Below, one piece after another: positions 34,105 to 44,515 of a stretch of 64,000 nt of DNA. Origin of the DNA: Paraglomus occultum (lineage: Eukaryota; Glomeromycota; Glomeromycetes; Paraglomerales; Paraglomeraceae); contig CAJVPJ010000022.1 in assembly GCA_910592205.1 (NCBI GenBank), forward strand, positions 1 through 64,000. Reading direction: 5' to 3'. A model generated the notes under the pieces. It ran no database searches and was not told where the DNA came from. It saw only the letters and a program-made list of their open reading frames with translations. The first letter of the stretch is position 1. Each line of letters begins with the position of its first letter. Position numbers and translations under genes: made by a program.

Positions 34105-37100
34105 AATAATGGATATGTTGTTAGAAACGGTTTCTTTGAATTTGGAAACAGGTATAAAGAAAGTAAGTATCGGTGTTTTCTGGTCGCTCTGTCGAACACA
34201 ATTAATTACGACCCACATAGTCACGTGCGTAAAAGTTTGTGTGTGGCTTTTTCCCTTATAGGGTTCAAGGTTGCCAGGCGATAAACACTCAACATGTTAA
34301 TAATTGAAGCAAGTTAATCGCGCAGTTCCAAATTAGTATTCATTACCGAAAATTATCTGCAAAAATGTGCTAAATTTTCACTCCATATGCCTGCAACCGC
34401 ATGCACTTGATGGCTGCACAAGCGAATCCGTTCGCCGTCATATGTCGTTAAAGCCATGTTCAGTTTTTGAAATGCTCTAGACGAACTCACTGTCTTGGAT
34501 CAGTTATTATTGAGTATATAACAAAACGAATACTGTTTCAAAAAGGTTTGCTTTACTATTAGTGGCTCGTACTTGAATATATCATGACAACCACCAATAT
34601 ATACTTGAAGTTAGAGCATAACTGCCTTTTTTATATGAAATTACTAATTATTAGATAAATGACAATAGACTCAAAAAATTAGAAATATATATTTACATAA
34701 AGGAAGAACGAAGTATTCAGATAAAGAATGAATTCTTAAGAGAAAAGACAGAAACTGCTCAGAAGCAGAGTTCGTATCAGTGATTTAGCGCGTAAGGTCA
34801 ACCAAATCACATTCATATGCTCCAAATGAATCCAAATATCCCACTCCGAACGAAGTAATTGCTCCAACATTATTATAAGAATGTCAAGCACTTCCTGAAA
34901 AATTCCCAAAAGTGAAGGAATAAGTTCCTGTGGTAATTGGGTCAAAAAATATTAACTCAATAGATAAAGAATGAATTCTTAAGAAAACTGCTCAGAAGCA
35001 GAGTTTGTATCAGTGATTTAGCGCGACAACCATCTTTTTTTGTAGTGGTTTTAATAAGGTTATTTCAACAAGTTTAGTTCGAAGCCACTGAAAGTTGTAT
35101 TGAACACCATTTACTTGGATACATAAAACTGTTAGAATTTAAAGATATTATTTTCATTTGTGAAATAAAACGACGAGAATAAATTTATGGAGGAATATTT
35201 TTCTTGTCCTAATGTATATCACCGTAAATACACGTTCTGAATATTAAAAATCGATATCTTATTTCAGTACATCTTATGCGTATCAAATCTGATACGTGAG
35301 CAATGTCAAACGCAAGTGTCACAATCCAAATATCACGTAAATATATATATCTCTTTGCCTTAAATAAACAACGTTTGTCTATAATGTATAAAACTTGCTT
35401 AGTTAATATCATGACCATTAAACGATCGTGCAGTCAAAGTTACTGCAAACGCCTACATTCTATTGGTGCTATATTATTATCTCTCTTGGCCAAAGGGCTT
35501 GTACATATTTTACTTCAAAATTGAAACTACGATAACGAATGTTTGGTCAAAAGCTTTTAGACATCCGATAGAAATCTGATGCCCATCGATGGCCTTTTAA
35601 AACAGGCAGGTAGACTAGACGTGGCTATTCTATTAAAATAAGTTATTTAGCAATAATACGAAAGGCCATAACGACAGTATTTTTTTTTGCCACGTTTCAA
35701 GTAGTTAATTAAACGTCGAGAGCGTGTGCACAATCTAGGATGCCAAGTCTTTCCTGCAACAGCAGATTTATCTGATTCCAATAATGTGTTTACTCATGAC
35801 AAATTGCTGGTTTCAAAGCAGGACTTTAATAATTATTACACACTTAATTCGGTATCAAAGGACTGATCTTTTGGTAGAAAATCACCAGTCACTAGAACAA
35901 AGATCATTTGACTCGTTGTAATGGATATATTAAAATAAGTATCTCCTATCCGTTGTGTACTTTATTTTAAACTGTGTTTACCTCGATAATATGATACTAT
36001 TGATTCCAAACTTTAATTAATTTCCGACCATGATTCTCTGGTTCTGTAGTATTTTGCTTCACGTAATCTATGCATTTGACTTTTAATCAGGATAATGAAG
36101 GGATCATGAAATCCAATTCGCAACGATGGTAATCACCGGAGTACAACGATGTGATTAGAGTAAGGGAAATTAATACTAATGGTATTGTTGGACAGATCCA
36201 GACTCGAGTATGACGCTATCACTTGAATACTGAAATGTTATCAAACACCGAGTTACGTTACGCACTCACTAGAGATATCATTTCACATCCGTGCCAAGTT
36301 TTGCTAGATTAACTACATGTCTGACGAATAAGTTATTATTGATTCTCTAAAGGAATGTAAATGCCCGTTACCACGTGGAAAGCAGTTATTCATTGGATAA
36401 TGTGGGTTTCAAAGTAGCAGACAAGAACTTTATAATACCGACCGGTTGGGTTCGGTAATCCGAGAGCAGCGTTTTATCGACTTTGTCAAAAGTCTATTAT
36501 GCAGTCTTCGACCTCCCCTCCAGCAGCCAAATATTATAGGTCAGTAAAATTATCTCGAGAAATCAGCATACACCCTACACAGATGCATCAAATAAAAGAA
36601 TGCATCGGAATCAAGGGTTAATCTAGGAACAAAATATGCTGACCACAGATTTCGTTTGTCGAATAATCTTGCGAGTTAAACCGTCTCAAACATTTGTTGT
36701 AGGAGGAAGGGACAATCTTTATTATGACAATTGCATTGGCTTTGAGAGTCAAAAACTGCATAAAAGTTTTACAATGAATGCTAACAATGAGAGAATGTGT
36801 ACCATTTGTTTAGTTTACGGATCCCATCATGCGTCATAGTGTTTCAGCAATTTTAGGAAATTACTATTTCTGCGAGTGGTCAAACCGAAACCTTGTGCGA
36901 GAGAGATGTCTTTATTAGATTCAAGTTACAGTTTATTATTTCTTTTTAGGACAAAGAGGTTTCTGTAAATGAATAATAGCAAAAGTGACAGTGGATTAGT
37001 TATAACAAAGTGGAGGGAGTTTACTTGAACAATGAGCGTGCATGTGATCATACCGCATCAAGGGATGATCGGCACATTCATTTTGTGTAGTAACTCTAAA

Positions 37101-38929
37101 TATCAATTGGATTTTATTAATATTAAAATACCCAGCAAAAAACCAATGACTAGTTTGACGTTACAATATACTATATACAGCGAATAAGATAATTTATAAT
37201 TACAAAAGATACTTGCCTGTGAGTGATAAGTGTGATGTACTATATTTGGGTTGTTTTAGTGGAGGGACGTATACAAGGGGAGTAACAAAATAAGTAATCA
37301 ATTCTAATTTATTGTGTGATATGTATCAAATGATCTGCGCAGCCAAATGTAAACCAACAATTAATAATATATATATTAATAACTACTCAAATGGAGAAGA
37401 AAAAAAGCAACCATTAGCATTTATCTAGTATCAAATCACTAACAGAACGTAGATTATATCACTTTAAAATGGTCCAACCTATCAACATATACCTCTTATC
37501 TGCTAATGAATCACTTATTAACCTAACTTTACCCGCCAATGTGAAACGTCAGGCGTCTATGCCGAAAGATATTCCAAAGAGTTCTTATTTGTGACACCAA
37601 CATCTCCCCCACGAGAGAGAGCGGAATTGAGAGATGAGGGAAAAGGGGTGGGGGGGAGAGAAGCAGGAATCACAAAAAGAAGAGGAAAATAAACATCTAT
37701 TGAACAAAGACTCTATTATTTTTCGTAGAGGTTGTAAAAAATTACCACTATTCAATGCGTTGGCCTGATTATGGCGACATATATATACGCGATGAAATTG
37801 GTAAGTTTTATTTAGTCGGCGTAATTTGGATAGACAAAGAACGGAGGAGATACAAGAATAAACGAGACAAATTGGGGGGAATAGACGTTTGGTTTTCTTG
37901 ACATGCGCATGTTCAATTCCTCCCATCAACAAAATTACCATTATTCTATGCAAATTAACCAATTTCCATTCACACTGCATTCTTAGATAATCAACACCCT
38001 GCTCCAAGCGAAACAATCCATATTAATGTATATGTATTCTATGTTTATTCTCATTTTTTTACTCGTTTCCGTACTACATAAATTAACTTCGCCCACATCC
38101 GCCTCATCCCCCCCAAAAATGTCTCTTTTGTTTAAGAAATAGCAACACAACCGACAAACATTAAAAAAAACAAGACCCCAATATCCAAAAAAAAAAAAAA
38201 AGTACATATATAAATATAATATCACACATCCAATCTGCGATCAAATCTTCACTTAATTCCATTCTTATTAACATCTCACAACTCCACTTTACTCGCCCCC
38301 ATTGACGAATCACGAATTATCCTTGTCTTACCCTTTCACACTATAAAAAAATATACTAGCCAACAATAAACGCCTGTTTTAATACTCTTCTAAAACCCAC
38401 CAAAAAAATAACTTTCATTTCATTTTGAACTGCTCTTTATTCCGTCGCCATTGTCGCTCAAATTGCAGTCAACTTACGATACTGAAAACAACTTGTCCGG
38501 TTATCAACATAGACTAAAATAATATAATAACCAAATACTCTGGTTAGCCTCTTTCGACTGTAACACCATATTATTATTGCATTGAACTTTTTACCAAGAC
38601 AAGTCTTTACATCTGTCATTTTGCGTTGGTCCCTCACTATCTCTTTCTTCGTCACAATCCAACAGCACACCTAAGGTATTCTTTCAGAGTCGGGAATTCA
38701 TAAACACTTTGTGAATAAGTAACCAATAACGAGAGGATATTAAAGCCTGACTCTACAAAAACTAAAAATACATAACGCAACGACTTAAAATCATAAGAAT
38801 CGGAAAGTCACCAAAAAAAAAACGTGGGGGGAAATCAATACCGCTAAATATATACACATATTCACATATATAAAACGTAAGAACAAAGAAGATTATTCCC
38901 TCACAATACGCAAAAAAACACTCACAGCC
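34105..38929. other. Long intergenic region
   Basis: About 4.8 kb between the divergent HTATSF1-like and PSR-like genes. It holds a pair of direct repeats (34719-35025) and otherwise only short unrecognised frames. From about 37600 the plus strand becomes marked by long A and C runs with few G, likely the promoter and leader of the PSR-like gene. No RNA gene was recognised. Confidence 0.45.
34719..35025. repeat. Direct repeat pair, about 65-74 bp, 243 bp apart
   Basis: 34719-34792 and 34962-35025 are near-identical. Both start agataaagaatgaattcttaag and end gtatcagtgatttagcgcg, and both contain the palindrome-like ctgctcagaagcag. The first copy has an 8-10 bp extra piece. The interval may be one full unit of a tandem array, or an element with direct terminal repeats. 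Confidence 0.8.
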
Positions 38930-41383
38930 ATGAGCCAATCACAAGGAACTGCTGACGGTGGGCAGACATTGACGGGAGCAGTAGAGCAAAAACCGACAAA
39001 TTTGAACGTTGGAAGCAAAGGTAGGAATGGAAATCTATTAATAGATTTCGAGTTTGACTATTTTGTTAGTATGGGCTTTGGTTACTGGAGTTATTCTACC
39101 ATAAGAGTAAGAGTCCGCCTTGGAAACAAGATTTAAGATGAATAGTATGTAGTAACAAATGGACACTAGATATATTTCGGGTGGGCGAGCGGCCCAGGTC
39201 GAGCAAAAGAATTCTCTCTATGGTGGATTACAGGATGGAAAACCCAACTTGTGTGGACAAGGAAGTGTTTATATAGAAACAGGAATAACGCTATTGATGA
39301 ATAGAAAAACGAGTAATGTCGTGTGGATAAAGACGTGTATCAGAGATATATAAGACATGGATAGGATGGAGAGAGAGAGAGAGAGAGAAGCATGCATACA
39401 TACATATGTACATACGCACACACAAAGAGAGAGACCGAGTGAGACAGAGAAATAGAGATGATTAGTCAAGTATGGAAGTAATAGTGGTGATAGCAATAGT
39501 CATAGTAGAGTAACGACAGCGACATTCACAGCAGCTATGTGACAACAGCGGCAAGCAAGCAGTCATTTAATGTAGTAGAGAGAATTCGTGAAGGATTTGA
39601 TGAGAATGATTTGTATGAAAAGGATATGTGTGAGCGCTGGAATGGTTGTGTATCGATAAACTCTCTTAACGTTGGGAGTATTATCATTAAGAATGTATTT
39701 TAGCTCAACATACTTTGATAGCACTTACCCAATTTTTTTCTCTATTTTTTATATCCCTCTCCCCAAAACCCAACACTTTCCTGCTCTTTCCAACTCACCC
39801 ATAGGAGGTTCAACCAAAAATGTGTCAATCTCGACATCCGCCACAACCGCAACATCAACCATAACTACACCCAACTCCTCGACCTCTCCTACAATCGTTC
39901 ACAAAACTTCTTCCTCTCGCGCGCGCCATTTCTTTCTCAACATATTCAGGTGTGGTTGTTGGCACGACAATCACATTGAAACCGATCAACAAATCATACC
40001 AACAAGTGACCATCGGAAATCGAACGATCCTAATAACAAACCCGGGGATAAAACCACGGGAGAGGATAGTGTGAAAGCAGATGAAATACCCGACCCAAGG
40101 GTGGATCCAAACGAAAAAGTACCGGTCGACTCATTGCAGCCGCAGAAGCCTGCTGCCGATGATGAAACCGAGGCAACTGATGATGATGATGATGATCGTG
40201 GTGAAGAAGAAGAAGATGATGACGACGAGGTTGAGGTTAGTTTCGATCGGAAAAGTTGGGTGGGAAAATTGGCAGAGTAGGGAATATGTTTTGTCTGATA
40301 TAACCTCGGGGAGCAGCGATATGCCTGCTGTCATTTTGGAACTGAGGCGATGTCCCGACATTGCTTGTTGATAGCTTAGTATACAATACCGCCTTGCCTA
40401 CGAAGTTTAACGAGAGACTATATTTGCTACGGTATATCAAGAACTAACTTGGCAATTTCTATAGGAAAGGAGATGGCTTCTTGACCCTATTGGGCCAGAG
40501 CATACTGGACGAAAATGTCTAGTGCTTGACTTGGATGAGACACTAGTACACAGTTCCTTCAAGGTGAGGCTTATTGTCCTGCATAATATCTGTTTAGCGT
40601 ATCAACTATACTGTATTAACATTTATGCGCATGCTTTTTTTTTCCTCGCAAAAATTTACACTTTCATTTTCGATAACGATTCGCCTACTCTACATTAGTT
40701 AATTCAGCAAGCCGATTTCGTAGTACCGGTAGAGATTGAAAGTCAAATACATAACGTCTATGTAATAAAACGACCGGGCGTGGATCATTTTTTGAAGAAA
40801 ATGGGTGAATTATATGAGATAGTCGTATTTACGGCCAGTTTATCAAAAGTAAGTGTAGAGTTTGTCAGTAAAGGTGGGATCGGTAAACATGACGGCTTTT
40901 TTCCATGCGTTAATGTTGATTTTTCTTTCGCTGCCCCCAGTATGCGGACCCCGTACTCGATATGCTTGATATACATAGAGTTGTTAAACATCGTTTATTT
41001 AGAGAATCATGTTATAATCATAAAGGAAACTATGTAAAGGTATACTATTTTTACTTTTTTGTCGTTGTGCTGCCTAACCTTTTCTTCCCACACTTCACAC
41101 TTTTTCTCACTCGTTGCTGACTTGCTTTTGCCAAACTCCTTTACAGGACTTATCTCAAATCGGACGTGAGCTGAAGGATACAATCATTATCGACAATTCT
41201 CCAGCAAGTTACTTCTTCCATCCGACAAATGCTGTTCCGATATCATCATGGTTTAATGACCCTCACGATACAGAATTATTAGACCTTATACCGTTCTTGG
41301 AAGATCTAACAACAGTTGAAGACGTAATGATGGTCCTAGATTGTTCGAATGAGGAGCCGCAAAGAGAAGAGATTGAGGAGTAG
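38930..41383 (+). CDS. PSR1: FCP1-like (SCP/PSR family) phosphatase
   Basis: Six exons: 38930..39020, 39805..40235, 40465..40563, 40699..40848, 40941..41039 and 41147..41383, giving 368 residues. The HAD-type catalytic domain covers about 190-360: [16 protein letters not shown] (catalytic DxD at 196/198), [47 protein letters not shown], and [22 protein letters not shown] with [19 protein letters not shown]. Yeast Psr1/2 act at the plasma membrane in salt and stress response; animal SCPs act on the Pol II CTD. The N-terminal half is low-complexity: Ser/Thr-rich, then [13 protein letters not shown], a Cys pair that could be lipidated, then a run of Asp/Glu encoded by GAT/GAA repeats. Exon 2 ends at a GTTAGT donor just before an in-frame stop. 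Intron 1 is unusually long (784 bp). Confidence 0.93.
39369..39440. repeat. GA and CA/CATA microsatellites in PSR intron 1
   Basis: A (GA) run of about ten units is followed by catacatac-, cacacaca- and further gagaga-type stretches, all inside the long first intron of the phosphatase gene. Confidence 0.85.
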
Positions 41384-42223
41384 TCAGGAGGCGGATGAAT
41401 TGGGCGTGTGGTAACAAAAGAGAGAAAGACGGTATTTAAGTCTTGTTGTATTGTGTTGTCGTGTTGAGCTGTAATGTTATAATGTTAATACGTTGTTGAG
41501 TAGTAATGACCTTTATAATAGATTGTATTCAAATGCCAATCATTTCATAATAATATCATATTAAATAAATTCTACGATCGCGTAGCGAAATCGATTTGTC
41601 GTTTACGATTATTAAACTAGACTCGTTTACTGGGGAACAACCGAGAGCGAGTATAAGGAATTACTTAAATAGACGCGTCAAAAGCTATTGCCCCTTTATA
41701 TAATCGATACACTCTTTGACTAGAAATTATTATTAAACAATCGTTCTATTCTTGTGTCGTTGCTAAACTAAGCCGGATCTAAATTTCGGTTTCTCACGTG
41801 ATCTAACATAACAGTATGGTGATGAATCAAAGTTTGTGACAATAACGGATAAGGATGGGAAAGTTAAAAGTTCAGCTCATGTGGTGAAGAAGATATAAGT
41901 AAAAAAGATATTAAACAAAAGCGTGCAAAGAATTTGTAGGCTAAATTTCTTGTGAATGTACAAAGGCTAAAACCTTTTATGAGATGTTTACGTGATGTTT
42001 AACTAATTCCAAATTGTCACATATATCACAGAAATTTTGTAGGTTATTGCAATTGTGCAAGAGATTATCCTAATGTGACAATTCCGAACGGATCAATCCT
42101 AACATGTTTAATATTCATACTATCACCTGATCTTCAATATGTACAGGGATGATTTTAGTATTAGCTTTATTTAATTCTATACCATAAATATGCAGGTAAT
42201 GAGGACAGAATAATATTGTAGTT
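41384..42223. other. Convergent intergenic region with an exon-like stretch
   Basis: The space between the PSR-like gene (+) and the PPR gene (-). At 41815-41898 (+), a 27-residue open stretch begins right after ctaacataacag, a perfect-looking branch site plus acceptor, and ends in a stop (peptide YGDESKFVTITDKDGKVK...). No upstream exon was found for it. Confidence 0.4.
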
Positions 42224-44515
42224 TTAATCACTCTCCTTCCAATTATACTCTTCCGATATTCGACTATCAGCTGGATTGTATCGACTACGAGCGTTCGTTT
42301 GACGTTCTTTCGAGGCTGGAATGTGTCTATCATTATAACGGCGGTCAGGATAACGCCTGTCATTATAAGGTCTGTCATTATAAGGTCTGTCATTATAACG
42401 GCGGTCACTATAACGGTTGTTATTATAACGTCTGTCGTTATGACGGCTGTCGTTATAACGGCTGGCCGTTAAACGATCCCTTTTGTCTTCTATGGAGACG
42501 TTATGCTTCTCCATATGTTTTGCAATCTCATCAGCGATACTATCCTCTTCCAAAATATTACAACAATTCAAGAAAATGTCAATGTCCTCTTCATCAGGCA
42601 CGTAATTGCAGGCGGCCATCTCGTACCAGAGATTAAGCGCGTCTTTATATAATTTAGCGCTGTGGAAATTCCTCGCCAGCACGCTGAGTATAAAATGGGA
42701 CGGTTTCAGTTCCCGCTCCCGCATCCTTTTGTACCACCGAAATGCGTCTCTTAATTTTCCCGCCTTGCAAAATCCAGTTATTATCTGCTGATACATTTCG
42801 GAATTCTCGTTAATTGCATACTTGACACGCATTTCCGTGAGATATCGCAAGATGACAGCGTCGTTTTTATGCTGGGCAGCAAGCCATAATATAAGCTTAA
42901 ACGTAATCCGATCAGGATGCACGTTGAGTGATTTCATCCTTTCGTACATCGACTCGGCCAATTCATAATCGTCACCTTCTTGAGCTGCCGTTATAAAAGC
43001 ATTAAACGAAGCTGCATTCGGCTTGACCTCTGACTTTATCATATTCTCCAACACTTCAAACGCAACCTTTAAATTTCTGGTAGATAAAAGTCCATTAACG
43101 ATATTAGAATACGTATAAGCATCGGGCCTCACGCCTTCATCCTGCATCGAGTTCAAGACACGTATAGCATGTTCGAGATCGCCCAACTTGACGTGCACAT
43201 TGATCAAGAGCGAATATGTAACCGCGTTTGGTTTTACTTTTGAGTATACCATATCTCTATAGATTTTGAGGGCTTCGCTGTAATTTGATTCTAAAAGAGC
43301 ATGATTCAAGAAAGCGTTATAGTCTCGAATAGTTAGCTCTTTCTTGGCCAACTTCAACTCTAACATCCCATTCAATCCCGTCCTTCCCAACTGTTCGTAA
43401 ATATAAGCGTCAGGAGGAATACGAGCGATTTTCATTTCCTCAAACATTTCCAATGCTCGCACCCTATCCCCGCGTTCTATGAACCCTTTGATAAGCGTAT
43501 TATAAGTTACTATTGTTGGAGTTAATCCGGCACCTTTCATTTCCGCAAAGTATTCCATTGCAAGGTCCATACTGGTAGTATTATGAGCGCAAACTTTGAT
43601 AAGTGTATTATATATCTTTTCATCGGGTTGAAGTTGCTCATTTTTCATCAATTCGAAAAAAGTCTTTGCTCTCTCAATGCGTGTCTCGCCTCCGTATACG
43701 TTAGTTGTCCTTCCGCATGCATCAATCACGAGAGTGTAAGATCGCAACGTGCGCGGAATTTGGCGCTCACGCATTTCATCGAACAGTAAAATAGCATTCA
43801 TCGCAGACCCTAGTTTCGAGTGAGCTTGCATCATAGTGTTATATGTTACGGTATCTGGAGGGACGGTCTTGCTCTTTTTCATTTTCCTAAACAACTGTTT
43901 CGCCGATTCCAAATCTTTCAACTCTGCAAACATTGAAATCATGATGTTGTATGCTGATGTAGTGACTTTACCACCCCTATCATTAAATATTGTATGCATC
44001 ATCTGTGAGACACCGGGTATTGAAATATTTTGTTTGAATGCTGTAAGGAGTCGATTAAAATCTCTCTCCTTCATCTGTTGTAACTGTAAGGGATCTGCGT
44101 CTTTGTAATCTTTCCAAATGTCATTAATATCACGATCAATCACGTTTATTCGAAATGTCTTTTCCTCTTCTTCTTCCTTGTTTAAATTCAAAACATCTGC
44201 TTTTGCGTCTATGGATGATTTCGTTATTTCTTCCTTATGGATTGGTAGATCATGATCTCGTGATGATTCCCTGTCAAGTGCCTCTGTTAAAATTGACAGT
44301 AGGCTCTGGTCTGCATTTTTCGTTTCGGCGTTAGGGCTAGACACTGCATCTTTAGAAAAAACTCTTCTGGAAGTGGAAATGCTATGCCATTGGCTTATGT
44401 CTTTGCGGATAATGTGTGATATATTGTGCTCGAGTCGGTTTGGTCGGATAAAGTTGAATGTCGTTCGAGTACTTATAAGACTGATGATCCGTCTGTTTCG
44501 AATAAACGTTAACAT
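42224..44515 (-). CDS. Mitochondrial pentatricopeptide repeat (PPR) protein
   Basis: A single-exon gene of 763 residues from the ATG at 44515; the frame is open further upstream but has no earlier ATG. The start is rich in Arg, Ser and hydrophobics (MLTFIRNRRIISLISTRTTF), a likely mitochondrial targeting peptide. From about residue 175 onward lie a dozen or more 35-residue PPR motifs, such as VTYNTMMQAHSKLGSAMNAI, VTYNTLIKGFIERGDRVRAL and VTYSLLINVHVKLGDLEHAI, ending near residue 650. PPR proteins bind organellar RNA and control its processing, stability or translation; the target cannot be told from sequence. The C terminus carries a Tyr/Asn/Asp/Arg pentapeptide repeat. The protein is intronless, unlike most genes here. 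It resembles fungal general mitochondrial PPR proteins, but no one-to-one assignment is possible. Confidence 0.9.
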   Translation of the reverse strand: MLTFIRNRRIISLISTRTTFNFIRPNRLEHNISHIIRKDISQWHSISTSRRVFSKDAVSSPNAETKNADQSLLSILTEALDRESSRDHDLPIHKEEITKSSIDAKADVLNLNKEEEEEKTFRINVIDRDINDIWKDYKDADPLQLQQMKERDFNRLLTAFKQNISIPGVSQMMHTIFNDRGGKVTTSAYNIMISMFAELKDLESAKQLFRKMKKSKTVPPDTVTYNTMMQAHSKLGSAMNAILLFDEMRERQIPRTLRSYTLVIDACGRTTNVYGGETRIERAKTFFELMKNEQLQPDEKIYNTLIKVCAHNTTSMDLAMEYFAEMKGAGLTPTIVTYNTLIKGFIERGDRVRALEMFEEMKIARIPPDAYIYEQLGRTGLNGMLELKLAKKELTIRDYNAFLNHALLESNYSEALKIYRDMVYSKVKPNAVTYSLLINVHVKLGDLEHAIRVLNSMQDEGVRPDAYTYSNIVNGLLSTRNLKVAFEVLENMIKSEVKPNAASFNAFITAAQEGDDYELAESMYERMKSLNVHPDRITFKLILWLAAQHKNDAVILRYLTEMRVKYAINENSEMYQQIITGFCKAGKLRDAFRWYKRMRERELKPSHFILSVLARNFHSAKLYKDALNLWYEMAACNYVPDEEDIDIFLNCCNILEEDSIADEIAKHMEKHNVSIEDKRDRLTASRYNDSRHNDRRYNNNRYSDRRYNDRPYNDRPYNDRRYPDRRYNDRHIPASKERQTNARSRYNPADSRISEEYNWKESD
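42329..42465 (-). repeat. 15-bp coding minisatellite (pentapeptide YNDRR/YNDRP)
   Basis: About nine degenerate 15-bp units (plus strand like tcattataacggcgg) encode tandem YNDRR/YNDRP/YSDRR peptides near the PPR protein's C terminus. Units stay in frame. The result is a basic, Arg/Tyr-rich tail that could bind RNA non-specifically. Confidence 0.85.

Noticed and set aside
37585-38016. 143-codon minus-strand frame
   Set aside because: No motif, and the region has strand-skewed low-complexity composition that lowers stop frequency on that strand.
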